Below, piece after piece: positions 30,780 through 42,817 of a stretch of 64,000 nt of DNA. Below the pieces are notes generated by a model that was not told the DNA's origin, searched no databases, and saw only the letters and a list, made by a program, of their open reading frames with translations. The number at the start of each line of letters is the position of its first letter. The first letter of the stretch is position 1. Source of the DNA: Bradyrhizobium guangzhouense (GTDB lineage Bacteria; Pseudomonadota; Alphaproteobacteria; Rhizobiales; Xanthobacteraceae); assembly GCF_004114955.1 (NCBI RefSeq), contig NZ_CP030053.1:434001-498000 (forward strand), in the 5' to 3' direction. Both the position numbers and the translations under genes were made by a program.

Positions 30780-31967
30780 ATGCTCTCCACCCCAGACTCC
30801 TCCTTCAGCGAAGCTTATCAGGCCCAGATCGCGTCCGGAGCGATCGAGGCCGATGCCGCGCAGGCCGAAGTCGCCGAAGCCTATACGGCGCTCGACCTGC
30901 GGCTCGCGAACTACAGCCCCAAGCGCAAGCAGGGCCTGCTCGCCCGCCTGTTCAGCGGCGGCGATAAGGACGAGGCGCCGCGCGGGCTCTACATCCATGG
31001 CGAGGTCGGACGCGGCAAGACCATGCTGATGGACCTGTTCTTCCAGCACTCGAATGTCGAGCACAAGCGGCGCGCGCATTTCCACGAATTCATGGCCGAC
31101 GTGCACGAGCGCATCTACGACTACCGCCAGAGTATCGCGCGCGGGCAGATCCCCGATGGCGACGTCATCGCGCTGACGGCGCAAGCGATCTTCGAGGAGA
31201 GCTGGCTGCTCTGCTTCGACGAATTCCACGTCACCGACATCGCGGACGCGATGATCCTGGGGCGCCTGTTCGCAAAACTGTTCGAGCTCGGCACCGTCGT
31301 TGTCGCAACCTCCAACGTCGCGCCCGATGATCTCTACAAGGGCGGTCTCAACCGCGCGCTGTTCCTGCCCTTCATCAAGCAGATCACCGACCACATGGAC
31401 GTCTCGCGGCTCGACGCGCGCACCGACTTCCGGCTGGAGAAACTGCAGGGCGTGCCGATGTGGCTGACGCCTGCCGATGGCGATGCCGACGCCGCGCTCA
31501 ATCGTGCCTGGGCGAAAATGACGGGCAATGCCAAATGCAAGTCACGCGACATCCAGATCAAGGGCCGCATCCTGCACGTGCCGTGTTCGGCCCATGGCGT
31601 GGCGCGCTTTGCCTTCGCCGATCTCTGCGAGAAGCCGCTGGGCGCATCCGACTACCTCAGGCTGGCGCACGACTATCACACCATCCTGGTCGACCATATT
31701 CCAGTGATGGACTTCTCCCAGCGCAACGCCGCCAAGCGTTTCATCACGCTGATCGACACGCTCTATGACAATGCCGTGAAGCTGATGGCCTCTGCCGATG
31801 CGAACCCGATCTCGCTGTATCTCGCCCATGAAGGCACCGAGGCCATGGAGTTCAAGCGGACGTCGTCGCGCCTGATCGAGATGAGCTCTGAATCCTATCT
31901 GGCGCTGCCTCACGGCCGCAAGGATTCCACCGCCAGCGGCTCCACCAAGGGCCTGGTCGAGACTTAA
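30780..31967 (+). CDS. zapE: Cell division ATPase ZapE (AFG1-like)
   Basis: AAA+-like P-loop ATPase that in E. coli acts on FtsZ at the constricting ring. Walker A is GEVGRGKT (residues 74-81) and Walker B LLCFDEFHVTD. Other blocks: RRAHFHEFMADVH, ATSNVAPDDLYKGGLNR and FLPFIKQI. The 395-residue protein starts at the ATG at 30780 after AAAGGGCG. It is monocistronic; repeat D2 separates it from mdh. Confidence 0.95.
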   Translation: MLSTPDSSFSEAYQAQIASGAIEADAAQAEVAEAYTALDLRLANYSPKRKQGLLARLFSGGDKDEAPRGLYIHGEVGRGKTMLMDLFFQHSNVEHKRRAHFHEFMADVHERIYDYRQSIARGQIPDGDVIALTAQAIFEESWLLCFDEFHVTDIADAMILGRLFAKLFELGTVVVATSNVAPDDLYKGGLNRALFLPFIKQITDHMDVSRLDARTDFRLEKLQGVPMWLTPADGDADAALNRAWAKMTGNAKCKSRDIQIKGRILHVPCSAHGVARFAFADLCEKPLGASDYLRLAHDYHTILVDHIPVMDFSQRNAAKRFITLIDTLYDNAVKLMASADANPISLYLAHEGTEAMEFKRTSSRLIEMSSESYLALPHGRKDSTASGSTKGLVET

Positions 31968-31993
31968 GTCCTATTCTCGCCGAAGGTACCGCT

Positions 31994-32099
31994 GTCATTC
32001 CGGGGCGCGACGAAGTCGCGAGCCCGGAATCCATCGCGCCACAAACTCTGCCGCCCGATGGATCCCGGGCCTGCGCCTGTCGGCGCATCCCGGAATGAC
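31994..32099. repeat. Palindromic repeat, family D copy 2
   Basis: Outer arms gtcattccggg and cccggaatgac, inner arms agcccggaatccatcg and cgatggatcccgggcc. The middle differs from copy 1 (22491-22594). It lies in the zapE-mdh gap. Confidence 0.87.
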
Positions 32100-32181
32100 G
32101 GAGCGGGTATGCTGCTCGCGATCTCGCCAAGCCCGACAATTGGGCATTGGGCGACTTGAACGGGGGAGGCGAAAGGGATAA

Positions 32182-33198
<1,017 letters not shown>

Positions 33199-33211
33199 GA
33201 CGCAAACAATC

Positions 33212-33245
33212 CCGCCGAAGACCGAAGTCAGGTCTTCGGCGGTTT
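33212..33245 (+). terminator. Terminator after mdh
   Basis: Perfect 12-bp stem CCGCCGAAGACC (33212-33223) / GGTCTTCGGCGG (33231-33242) with a 7-base loop, followed by TTTC. It lies 13 bases after the mdh stop. Confidence 0.8.
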
Positions 33246-33412
33246 CACTTCCGGACCCGGCTGCAACCCTTGCTGAAGGCTGGGCGGGTTCCGGACCCGA
33301 GATTTCCGATGTCAAAGAATCCAGGTTGCAGTTCCTGTGGTATATGGTATGCCAGCCACAAGACTGAGGTGGGCCCATGGGGTCACCGCCCGCGGGTTCA
33401 GGGAGCGACCAT

Positions 33413-34609
<1,197 letters not shown>

Positions 34610-34613
34610 GGCC

Positions 34614-35093
34614 ATGGCCCAGGACCATCTTTCCGCATCATCCCCACTTGCAGAGCATGCGCGTCTCGCCGCGTTCGCCGGCGAATGGAATGGCGAAGAG
34701 ATGGTCTTCCCGTCGCGCTGGACTGCGGGCGGGCCGGCCACTTCGCGTACCGTCGCGCGCATGGATCTCAACGGGTTCTATTTGATCCAGGACTCGGTGC
34801 AGATGCGCGACGGCAAGCAGGCCTTCGCCACCCACGGCCTCTTCACTTACGACCGCGACGACCGGACCTACAAATTGTTCTGGTACGACTCGCTCGGTTA
34901 CACGCCGCCCTCGCCCGCTTCCGGCGGATGGGTCGGCAACACCCTGACGCTGGTGCGCGGCTCGCTCCGCGGCAATGCGCGCCACGTCTACGAGATCATC
35001 GACGATGTCTCTTACTCGTTGAAGATCCAGTTCTCGCCGGATGCGGAAGGCTGGACCGACGTGCTCACCGGCGTCTACCGCCGCATCCACTGA
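34614..35093 (+). CDS. DUF1579-like protein between sucC and sucD
   Basis: A 159-residue soluble protein starting 4 bases after the sucC stop and ending 36 bases before sucD, hence co-transcribed and probably translationally coupled to sucC. The sequence (LAAFAGEWNGEEMVFPSRW, GFYLIQDSVQMRDGKQAFATHGLFTYDRD, YKLFWYDSLGY, VYEIIDDVSYSLKIQFS) looks like the lipocalin/barrel-like DUF1579 or nitrobindin-like group, a ligand-binding fold. There is no signal peptide. The function is unknown; the position suggests a link to succinyl-CoA synthetase. Confidence 0.75.
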   Translation: MAQDHLSASSPLAEHARLAAFAGEWNGEEMVFPSRWTAGGPATSRTVARMDLNGFYLIQDSVQMRDGKQAFATHGLFTYDRDDRTYKLFWYDSLGYTPPSPASGGWVGNTLTLVRGSLRGNARHVYEIIDDVSYSLKIQFSPDAEGWTDVLTGVYRRIH

Positions 35094-35129
35094 CCCTCTC
35101 ACTCCGTTAGTTTCGCGAAAGCAGACCTC

Positions 35130-36014
35130 ATGTCCATCCTGATCGACAAGAACACCAAGGTCATCTGCCAGGGCTTTACCGGCAAGAACGGCACCTTCCA
35201 TTCCGAGGCTGCGATTGCTTACGGCACCAAGATGGTCGGCGGCACCTCGCCGGGCAAAGGCGGTTCGACCCATCTGAACCTGCCGGTGTTCGACACCGTG
35301 CGCGAGGCGCGCGAGAAGACCGGCGCGGATGCGTCGGTGATCTACGTGCCGCCGCCGGGTGCCGCGGACGCGATCTGCGAGGCCATCGACGCCGAGATCC
35401 CGCTGATCGTCTGCATCACCGAAGGCATCCCCGTTATCGACATGGTGCGGGTGAAGCGCTCGCTCGCCGGCTCGAAGTCGCGCCTGATCGGGCCGAACTG
35501 CCCGGGCGTCATGACCGCCGGCGAGTGCAAGATCGGCATCATGCCGGCCAACATCTTCAAGACCGGCTCGGTCGGCATCGTCTCTCGTTCGGGCACGCTG
35601 ACCTATGAAGCCGTGTTCCAGACCTCCCAGGAAGGTCTCGGCCAGACCACCGCGGTCGGCATCGGCGGCGACCCGGTCAAGGGCACCGAGTTCATCGACG
35701 TCCTCGAAATGCTGCTGGCCGACCCCAAGACCGAGTCGATCATCATGATCGGCGAGATCGGCGGTTCCGCCGAGGAAGACGCAGCCCAGTTCCTCAAGGA
35801 CGAGGCCAAGCGCGGCCGCAAGAAGCCGATGGTCGGTTTCATCGCGGGCGTCACCGCACCTCCCGGCCGCCGCATGGGCCATGCCGGCGCGATCATCTCG
35901 GGCGGCAAGGGCGATGCCGGCTCCAAGACCGAGGCGATGAAATCCGCAGGGATTACAGTGTCTCCGTCGCCGGCCCGCCTCGGCCATACGCTTGCCGAAA
36001 AATTGAAAGGCTAA
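35130..36014 (+). CDS. sucD: Succinyl-CoA synthetase alpha subunit
   Basis: Carries the phosphohistidine and the CoA site. The phosphorylated His251 is in [11 protein letters not shown]-terminal CoA-binding blocks are [17 protein letters not shown] and [35 protein letters not shown] is also diagnostic. Length is 294 residues. It normally follows sucC directly; here one gene intervenes. Confidence 0.98.
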   Translation: MSILIDKNTKVICQGFTGKNGTFHSEAAIAYGTKMVGGTSPGKGGSTHLNLPVFDTVREAREKTGADASVIYVPPPGAADAICEAIDAEIPLIVCITEGIPVIDMVRVKRSLAGSKSRLIGPNCPGVMTAGECKIGIMPANIFKTGSVGIVSRSGTLTYEAVFQTSQEGLGQTTAVGIGGDPVKGTEFIDVLEMLLADPKTESIIMIGEIGGSAEEDAAQFLKDEAKRGRKKPMVGFIAGVTAPPGRRMGHAGAIISGGKGDAGSKTEAMKSAGITVSPSPARLGHTLAEKLKG

Positions 36015-36150
36015 TTCACTCCTTCGTGCTTTTCCGGGCGAAGTTTCGCAGCAAATAGGGTAAATGGTGCCAATCGCGTCGGGCCTCTGCCGGGGAGCCC
36101 GACGCCAGCGCCGTTTGTTATGCGCGAACCGAAATCGCCAGGAACCCAGT

Positions 36151-39108
36151 ATGTCTCGCCAGGACGCGAACGCAGCCTTTGCCCTCTCTTCGTTTTTGCA
36201 GGGCACCAACGCCACCTACATCGACGAAATCTACGCCCGCTACGAGAAGGATCCGTCCTCGGTCGACGCCGAGTGGCAGGAGTTCTTCAAGAGCCTCAAC
36301 GACCAACCCGCCGACGTCCGGAAGAACGCCGAGGGCCCGTCCTGGGAGCGCGACAACTGGCCGCTGACCCCAAAGGACGACCTGACCTCGGCGCTCGACG
36401 GCAACTGGGCCGAGGTCGAGAAGGCGGTCGGCACCAAAATCGCCGCGAAGGCGCAGGCCAAGGGCGCCGACATCTCCTCCGCCGACCTGCTTCAGGCAAC
36501 GCGCGACTCTGTCCGCGCCCTGATGCTGATCCGCTCCTACCGCATGCGCGGCCACTTCCACGCCAAGCTCGACCCGCTCGGCATCGAGGCCCCGCGCAAC
36601 CGTGAAGAGCTCGATCCGCGCACCTACGGCTTCACGGAAGCCGATTTCGACCGCAAGATCTTCCTCGATCACGTCCTCGGCCTCGAATATGGCAGCCTGC
36701 GTGAGATCACCGCGATCTGCGAGCGCACCTACTGCCAGACGCTCGGCGTCGAGTTCATGCATATCAGTAATGCCGCGCAGAAGGCGTGGATCCAGGAGCG
36801 CATCGAGGGTCCGGACAAGGAAATCTCCTTCACCCGCGAAGGCCGGCGCGCCATCCTGATGAAGCTGGTCGAGGCCGAGGGCTTCGAAAAATTCTGCGAC
36901 ACCAAGTTCACCGGCACCAAGCGCTTCGGCCTCGATGGCGGTGAATCGCTGATCCCCGCGCTCGAGCAGATCATCAAGCGCGGCGGCAATCTCGGCGTGA
37001 AGGAAATCGTGCTGGGCATGCCGCATCGCGGCCGCCTCAACGTGCTGACGCAGGTGATGGGCAAGGCCCATCGCGCGCTGTTCCACGAATTCAAGGGCGG
37101 CTCGGCCAACCCCGACGCGGTCGAAGGCTCCGGCGACGTCAAGTATCACCTCGGCGCCTCCTCGGACCGCGAGTTCGACGGCAACCGCATCCATCTGTCG
37201 CTGACCGCCAACCCCTCGCATCTCGAGATCGTCGATCCCGTCGTGCTCGGCAAGGTGCGCGCGAAGCAGGACCAGCACGGCGATCCGCCGGATCAGCGCA
37301 TCTCGGTGATGCCGCTGCTCATGCACGGCGACGCGGCGTTCGCGGGCCAGGGCGTGGTCGCCGAATGTTTCGGTCTGTCGGACCTGAAGGGCTACCGTAC
37401 CGGCGGCTCCGTGCACTTCATCGTCAACAACCAGATCGGCTTCACCACCTATCCGCGCTACTCGCGCTCCTCGCCGTATCCGTCCGACGTCGCCAAGATG
37501 ATCGACGCGCCGATCTTCCACGTGAACGGCGACGATCCGGAAGCGGTGGTGTTCGCGGCGAAGGTCGCGACCGAGTTCCGGCAGAAATTCCACAAGCCCG
37601 TCGTCATCGACATGTTCTGCTATCGCAGGCATGGCCACAACGAGGGCGACGAGCCGGCGTTCACCCAGCCGGTGATGTACAAGAAGATCGCGGCGCATCC
37701 GTCGACGCTCGAGCTCTACGCCCGCCGCCTGATCAGCGAAGGCGTGATGACCGAGGGCGAGGTCGACAAGGCCAAGGCCGACTGGCGCGCGCGCCTCGAT
37801 GCCGAGTTCGAGGCCGGCACCTCCTACAAGCCGAACAAGGCCGACTGGCTCGACGGCAAGTGGGCGGGCTTCAAGATCGCCGATCAGGAAGAGGATGCGC
37901 GCCGCGGCGTCACCGGCGTCGATCTGCCCGTCCTCAAGGACATCGGCCGTAAGATCACCAAGGTGCCGGATGGTTTCCGCGTTCACCGCACCATCCAGCG
38001 TTTCCTGGAGAACCGTGCGAAGGCGATCGACAGTGGCAACGGCATCGACTGGGCGACCGGCGAAGCGCTGGCGTTTTGCACGCTGCTTGCGGAAAACCAC
38101 CACGTCCGCCTGTCCGGCCAGGATTCGGAGCGTGGCACCTTCTCGCAGCGCCACTCGGTCCTGATCGACCAGGAGGACGAGAGCCGTTACACGCCGTTCA
38201 ACCATCTCGGCAACGAGCAGGGCCATTACGAGGTCATCAACTCGCTGCTGTCGGAAGAAGCCGTGCTCGGCTTCGAATACGGCTATTCGCTCGCCGAGCC
38301 GAACACGCTGACCTTGTGGGAAGCCCAGTTCGGCGACTTCGCCAACGGCGCGCAGGTGCTGTTCGACCAGTTCATCTCCTCGGGCGAACGCAAATGGCTG
38401 CGCATGTCCGGCCTCGTCTGCCTCTTGCCGCACGGCTATGAGGGCCAGGGACCGGAGCACTCCTCGGCGCGCCTCGAGCGTTACCTGCAGATGTGCGCGG
38501 AAGACAACATGCAGGTGGTCTATCCGACCACGCCCGCGAATTACTTCCACGTGCTGCGCCGCCAGCTGCATCGCGAGATCCGCAAGCCGCTGATCATGAT
38601 GACGCCGAAGTCGCTGCTGCGCCACAAGCGCGCGGTCTCGCGGCTCGAGGAGCTGGCGAAGGGAACGACCTTCCACCGCATCCTCTATGATGACGCCCAG
38701 ATGCTGCCGAACGAGCCGATCAAGCTCGTTCCGGACGAGAAGATCCGCCGCATCGTGCTCTGCTCGGGCAAGGTCTATTACGACCTGTACGAGGAGCGCG
38801 AGAAGCGTGGCATCGACGACATCTATCTGATGCGCGTCGAGCAGCTCTATCCGGTGCCGCTGAAGGCGCTGGTGGCCGAGCTGTCCCGCTTCAAGAAGGC
38901 GGAAATGATCTGGTGCCAGGAAGAGCCGCGCAACATGGGTGCCTGGCACTTCATCGAGCCCTATCTGGAATGGGTGCTGAACCAGGTGAACGGTGCGAGC
39001 CGGCGTCCGCGTTATGTCGGCCGCGCCGCTTCCGCCGCGACCGCCACTGGTCTGATGTCCAAGCATCAGGCGCAGCTGAAGGCGTTCCTGGACGAAGCAT
39101 TGAGCTGA
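36151..39108 (+). CDS. sucA: 2-oxoglutarate dehydrogenase E1 component
   Basis: Thiamine-diphosphate-dependent decarboxylase of the 2-oxoglutarate dehydrogenase complex. The 985-residue protein begins with the alpha-proteobacterial NATYIDEIYARYEKDPSSVD segment. GMPHRGRLNVL lies near residue 290 and HGHNEGDEPAFTQP near 494; QFGDFANGAQVLFDQFI and LPHGYEGQGPEHSSAR lie in the C-terminal half. The ATG at 36151 follows AGGAACCC; a longer frame from 36064 is not conserved. It is followed by repeat C4 and sucB. Confidence 0.98.
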   Translation: MSRQDANAAFALSSFLQGTNATYIDEIYARYEKDPSSVDAEWQEFFKSLNDQPADVRKNAEGPSWERDNWPLTPKDDLTSALDGNWAEVEKAVGTKIAAKAQAKGADISSADLLQATRDSVRALMLIRSYRMRGHFHAKLDPLGIEAPRNREELDPRTYGFTEADFDRKIFLDHVLGLEYGSLREITAICERTYCQTLGVEFMHISNAAQKAWIQERIEGPDKEISFTREGRRAILMKLVEAEGFEKFCDTKFTGTKRFGLDGGESLIPALEQIIKRGGNLGVKEIVLGMPHRGRLNVLTQVMGKAHRALFHEFKGGSANPDAVEGSGDVKYHLGASSDREFDGNRIHLSLTANPSHLEIVDPVVLGKVRAKQDQHGDPPDQRISVMPLLMHGDAAFAGQGVVAECFGLSDLKGYRTGGSVHFIVNNQIGFTTYPRYSRSSPYPSDVAKMIDAPIFHVNGDDPEAVVFAAKVATEFRQKFHKPVVIDMFCYRRHGHNEGDEPAFTQPVMYKKIAAHPSTLELYARRLISEGVMTEGEVDKAKADWRARLDAEFEAGTSYKPNKADWLDGKWAGFKIADQEEDARRGVTGVDLPVLKDIGRKITKVPDGFRVHRTIQRFLENRAKAIDSGNGIDWATGEALAFCTLLAENHHVRLSGQDSERGTFSQRHSVLIDQEDESRYTPFNHLGNEQGHYEVINSLLSEEAVLGFEYGYSLAEPNTLTLWEAQFGDFANGAQVLFDQFISSGERKWLRMSGLVCLLPHGYEGQGPEHSSARLERYLQMCAEDNMQVVYPTTPANYFHVLRRQLHREIRKPLIMMTPKSLLRHKRAVSRLEELAKGTTFHRILYDDAQMLPNEPIKLVPDEKIRRIVLCSGKVYYDLYEEREKRGIDDIYLMRVEQLYPVPLKALVAELSRFKKAEMIWCQEEPRNMGAWHFIEPYLEWVLNQVNGASRRPRYVGRAASAATATGLMSKHQAQLKAFLDEALS

Positions 39109-39123
39109 GAAGTTTTTAAGACT

Positions 39124-39222
39124 GTCATTGCCCGCGAAGGCGGGCAATCCAGTACGCCGTGAACTTCGTGATCAGAACGAACGTCGCGGAGTACCGGATG
39201 CCCCGCCTTCGCGGGGCATGAC
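39124..39222. repeat. Palindromic repeat, family C copy 4, between sucA and sucB
   Basis: Hairpins gtcattgcccgc/gcgggcaat and gatgccccgc/gcggggcatgac flank a middle with ccagtacgcc and gagtaccgga. It fills most of the 158-base sucA-sucB gap and would lie inside the operon transcript. Confidence 0.85.
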
Positions 39223-39266
39223 GTATGAATTCCTGTCCGCGACTGCGATCCCTTAAGGAAAAGACC

Positions 39267-40508
39267 ATGACTGAAATTCGTGTGCCGACGCTCGGCGAAT
39301 CCGTCACCGAGGCCACCATCGGCCGCTGGTTCAAGAAGGCCGGCGATGCCGTCGCCGTCGACGAGCCCTTGGTGGAGCTCGAGACCGACAAGGTGACCAT
39401 CGAAGTCCCGGCGCCCTCGGCCGGCACGCTGAGCGAGATCATTGCCGCCGATGGCACGACCGTCGCGGTCGGCGCGCTGCTCGGCCAGATCACTGATGGC
39501 GCCGGCGCGGCCAAGCCCGCCGCCGCGCCCGCCAAGCCCGCTGCTGCTCCGGCGCCCGCCGCTGCGGCTCCGGCTGCTGCCGCCGCGGCGAAGGCGCCGC
39601 CGGCCGATGCGCCGCTCGCCCCGTCCGTGCGCAAGATTTCGGCCGAGAGCGGCATCGACGCTTCGACCGTTCCGGGCTCCGGCAAGGACGGCCGCGTCAC
39701 CAAGGGTGACATGCTGGCCGCGATCGAGCGTGCGGCTTCCGCGCCGACCCCGGTCAACCAGCCCGCCGCCTCCGTGCAGGTGCGCGCGCCGTCGCCGGCC
39801 GATGACGCCGCCCGCGAAGAGCGCGTCAAGATGACCCGGCTGCGCCAGACCATCGCGCGCCGCCTCAAGGACGTGCAGAACACCGCGGCCATGCTGACGA
39901 CCTTCAACGAGGTCGACATGACCAACGTCATGGCGCTGCGCGCGCACTACAAGGATGCGTTCGAGAAGAAGCACGGCAGCAAGCTCGGCTTCATGGGCTT
40001 CTTCACCAAGGCCGTCGTTCAGGCGCTGAAGGACATCCCGGCCGTCAATGCCGAGATCGACGGCACCGATCTGATCTACAAGAACTACTATCACATCGGC
40101 GTCGCCGTCGGCACCGACAAGGGGCTCGTCGTTCCCGTGGTGCGCGACTGCGATCACAAGTCGATTGCCGACATCGAGAAGGGCATCGCCGATTTCGGTC
40201 GCCGTGCCCGTGATGGCCAGCTCAAGATCGACGAGATGCAGGGCGGCACCTTCACCATCACCAATGGCGGCATCTACGGCTCGCTGATGTCGACCCCGAT
40301 CCTGAACGCGCCGCAGTCCGGCATTCTCGGCATGCACAAGATCCAGGATCGTCCAATGGTCGTCGGTGGCAAGATCGAGGTCCGCCCGATGATGTATCTC
40401 GCGCTGTCCTACGATCACCGCGTCATCGACGGCAAGGAGGCCGTCACCTTCCTGGTTCGCGTCAAGGAGAGCCTGGAAGATCCGGCGCGCCTGGTGCTCG
40501 ATCTCTGA
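39267..40508 (+). CDS. sucB: Dihydrolipoyllysine succinyltransferase (E2 of 2-oxoglutarate dehydrogenase)
   Basis: The 413-residue core of the complex. The N-terminal lipoyl domain carries Lys42 in [12 protein letters not shown]. An Ala/Pro linker (about residues 76-112) leads to the E1/E3-binding domain ([21 protein letters not shown]...GRVTKGDML). The catalytic domain ends with [21 protein letters not shown], holding the catalytic His and Asp. The ATG at 39267 follows AAGGAAAAG. Confidence 0.98.
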   Translation: MTEIRVPTLGESVTEATIGRWFKKAGDAVAVDEPLVELETDKVTIEVPAPSAGTLSEIIAADGTTVAVGALLGQITDGAGAAKPAAAPAKPAAAPAPAAAAPAAAAAAKAPPADAPLAPSVRKISAESGIDASTVPGSGKDGRVTKGDMLAAIERAASAPTPVNQPAASVQVRAPSPADDAAREERVKMTRLRQTIARRLKDVQNTAAMLTTFNEVDMTNVMALRAHYKDAFEKKHGSKLGFMGFFTKAVVQALKDIPAVNAEIDGTDLIYKNYYHIGVAVGTDKGLVVPVVRDCDHKSIADIEKGIADFGRRARDGQLKIDEMQGGTFTITNGGIYGSLMSTPILNAPQSGILGMHKIQDRPMVVGGKIEVRPMMYLALSYDHRVIDGKEAVTFLVRVKESLEDPARLVLDL

Positions 40509-40525
40509 TCCCCAATGCTTTGAAG

Positions 40526-40556
40526 ACGCCGTCGCCTGAAGGGGCGACGGCGTTTG
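40526..40556 (+). terminator. Terminator or attenuator after sucB
   Basis: Perfect 11-bp stem ACGCCGTCGCC / GGCGACGGCGT with a 6-base loop, followed by TTG. It lies 17 bases past sucB and only 20 bases before the next gene, so it may reduce rather than stop read-through to the SDR and lpd genes. Confidence 0.6.
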
Positions 40557-40575
40557 TCGAATGATGGAGGCTGAC

Positions 40576-41325
40576 GTGACCGATAAAGTCGTTGTCATCA
40601 CCGGCGGCAGCCGCGGCATTGGTCGCGCCACTGCGCTTGCGGCGGCCGCGCGCGGCTATCGCGTCGTGGTCGGCTATGCCAGCAACAAGAAGGCCGCCGA
40701 CGAGGTGGTCGCTACGATCGAGGCCAGCAACGGCAAGGCGATCGCAGTGAAGTGCGATGTCGCGGAAGAGCGCGACATCATCGATTTGTTCAAGGAGGCC
40801 GACAAGTTCGGCACGCTGGGCGCGCTCGTCAACAATGGCGGCATTGTCGGCCAGAGCGGCGTGCGCGTCGACGAGATGTCGGCCGAGCGCATCCAGCGCG
40901 TGCTGGCGGTCAATGTCACCGGCTCCATCCTCTGCGCGCGCGAAGCCGTCAAGCGGATGTCGACCAAGCATGGCGGCAAGGGCGGCGTCATCGTCAATCT
41001 GTCATCGGTCGCTGCCAAGCTCGGCGCGCCGAATACTTATGTCGATTATGCCGCGTCGAAGGGCGCGGTGGATTCCTTCACCATCGGCCTCGGCTATGAG
41101 GTCGCGGCCGAGGGCATTCGCGTCGCCGCGATCCGCCCCGGCCTGATCGACACCGAAATTCACGCTTCCGGCGGCGAGCCCGACCGGCATCATCGCCTGG
41201 CCCATGTGGTGCCGATGAAGCGCGTCGGCACCGCGGACGAAATTGCCAATGCCATCGTCTGGCTGATGTCGGACGATGCCTCCTACGTCACCTCAGCCAT
41301 TCTCGATGTGTCCGGCGGACGCTGA
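40576..41325 (+). CDS. SDR-family oxidoreductase
   Basis: Classical short-chain dehydrogenase/reductase of 249 residues. The cofactor motif is TGGSRGIG (residues 9-16), probably preferring NADP(H) because of the Arg. The catalytic Tyr158 and Lys162 are in YAASK, with Ser in NLSSVAAK. NNAG is changed to NNGG. The GTG at 40576 is chosen because GGAGG lies 5 bases upstream; ATGs at 40561 and 40564 lack a site. It sits between sucB and lpd; its substrate is unknown (sugar/FabG-like). Confidence 0.9.
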   Translation: MTDKVVVITGGSRGIGRATALAAAARGYRVVVGYASNKKAADEVVATIEASNGKAIAVKCDVAEERDIIDLFKEADKFGTLGALVNNGGIVGQSGVRVDEMSAERIQRVLAVNVTGSILCAREAVKRMSTKHGGKGGVIVNLSSVAAKLGAPNTYVDYAASKGAVDSFTIGLGYEVAAEGIRVAAIRPGLIDTEIHASGGEPDRHHRLAHVVPMKRVGTADEIANAIVWLMSDDASYVTSAILDVSGGR

Positions 41326-41382
41326 CGCGCCGCGCGGACGCTGACACATCCTCATCACGCTAAACTCACGGGACTTTCTCTC

Positions 41383-42783
41383 ATGGCTACCTACGATCTC
41401 GTCGTCATCGGCACCGGACCTGGCGGTTATGTCTGCGCGGTGCGCGCCAGCCAGCTCGGCATGAAGGTCGCCGTGGTCGAAAAGAACGCAACCCTCGGCG
41501 GCACCTGCCTCAATGTCGGCTGCATGCCGTCCAAGGCGCTGCTGCACGCTTCCGAGATGTTCGAGGAAGCCGGGCACTCCTTCGCCAAGATGGGCGTGTC
41601 CGTCTCCGCGCCGAAGCTCGAATTGCCCGCGATGATGAACTTCAAGCAGCAGGGCATCGACGGCAACGTCAAGGGCGTCGAGTTCCTGATGAAGAAGAAC
41701 AAGGTCGACGTGCTCAAGGGCACCGGCAAGATCATCAGTGCCGGCAAGGTCGAAGTCTCCGCCGACGGCAAGTCGCAGGTGATCGAGACCAAGAACATCG
41801 TGATCGCCACCGGCTCCGACATCGCGCGCCTGAAGGGCATCGAGATCGACGAGAAGCGCATCGTCTCCTCGACCGGCGCGCTGTCGCTGGACAAGGTGCC
41901 GGGCAAGCTGCTGATCGTCGGCGCCGGCGTGATCGGCCTCGAGCTCGGCTCGGTGTGGAAGCGGCTCGGCGCGGACGTCGTCGTGGTCGAATTCCTCGAC
42001 CGCATCCTGCCCGGCATGGACGGCGAGATCGCAAGGCAATTCCAGCGCATCCTCGAGAAGCAGGGCTTTGCGTTCAAGCTCGGGGCCAAGGTCACGGCCG
42101 TCGACACCTCGGGCAAGACGCTGAAGGCGAGCATCGAGCCCGCTGCCGGCGGCGCGGCCGAGACTGTAGAGGCCGACGTCGTGCTGGTCTGCATTGGCCG
42201 CGTGCCCTACACCGACGGTCTCGGCCTGAAGGAAGCCGGCGTCGCGCTCGATCCGCGCGGCCGCGTGCAGATCGATCCGCATTTCGCCACCAGCCTGAAG
42301 GGCGTCTATGCCATCGGCGACGTCGTCGCCGGTCCCATGCTCGCGCACAAGGCCGAGGATGAAGGCGTCGCCGTTGCGGAGATCATCGCAGGGCAAGCCG
42401 GCCACGTGAACTACGATGTAATCCCAGGCGTCGTGTATACCACTCCGGAAGTGTCCTCCGTCGGCAAGACCGAGGAAGAGCTGAAGCACGCCGGAATCGC
42501 CTATACTGTCGGGAAGTTTCCCTTTACCGCCAACGGCCGCTCCAAGGTCAACCAGACCACCGACGGCTTCGTGAAGATTCTCGCAGATGCGAAGACCGAT
42601 CGCGTGCTCGGCGTCCACATCATCGGCATCGAGGCCGGCGAAATGATCCATGAGGCCTGCGTTCTCATGGAGTTTGGTGGCAGTGCGGAAGATCTTGCTC
42701 GCACCTGCCACGCCCATCCGACCCGCTCGGAGGCCGTCAAGGAAGCCGCGCTTGCAGTCGGCAAGCGGGCCATCCATATGTAG
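41383..42783 (+). CDS. lpdA: Dihydrolipoyl dehydrogenase (E3)
   Basis: FAD enzyme that reoxidises the lipoyl groups of the 2-oxoacid dehydrogenase complexes. The redox pair is Cys42-Cys47 in [16 protein letters not shown]. The FAD fold is [16 protein letters not shown], the NAD fold [17 protein letters not shown], and the catalytic pair His445/Glu450 is in [10 protein letters not shown]. Length is 466 residues. It probably serves the 2-oxoglutarate complex encoded just upstream. Confidence 0.98.
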   Translation: MATYDLVVIGTGPGGYVCAVRASQLGMKVAVVEKNATLGGTCLNVGCMPSKALLHASEMFEEAGHSFAKMGVSVSAPKLELPAMMNFKQQGIDGNVKGVEFLMKKNKVDVLKGTGKIISAGKVEVSADGKSQVIETKNIVIATGSDIARLKGIEIDEKRIVSSTGALSLDKVPGKLLIVGAGVIGLELGSVWKRLGADVVVVEFLDRILPGMDGEIARQFQRILEKQGFAFKLGAKVTAVDTSGKTLKASIEPAAGGAAETVEADVVLVCIGRVPYTDGLGLKEAGVALDPRGRVQIDPHFATSLKGVYAIGDVVAGPMLAHKAEDEGVAVAEIIAGQAGHVNYDVIPGVVYTTPEVSSVGKTEEELKHAGIAYTVGKFPFTANGRSKVNQTTDGFVKILADAKTDRVLGVHIIGIEAGEMIHEACVLMEFGGSAEDLARTCHAHPTRSEAVKEAALAVGKRAIHM

Positions 42784-42817
42784 GTCACGCCGCGAGCCGA
42801 ATCGGGCGGGACATCAC

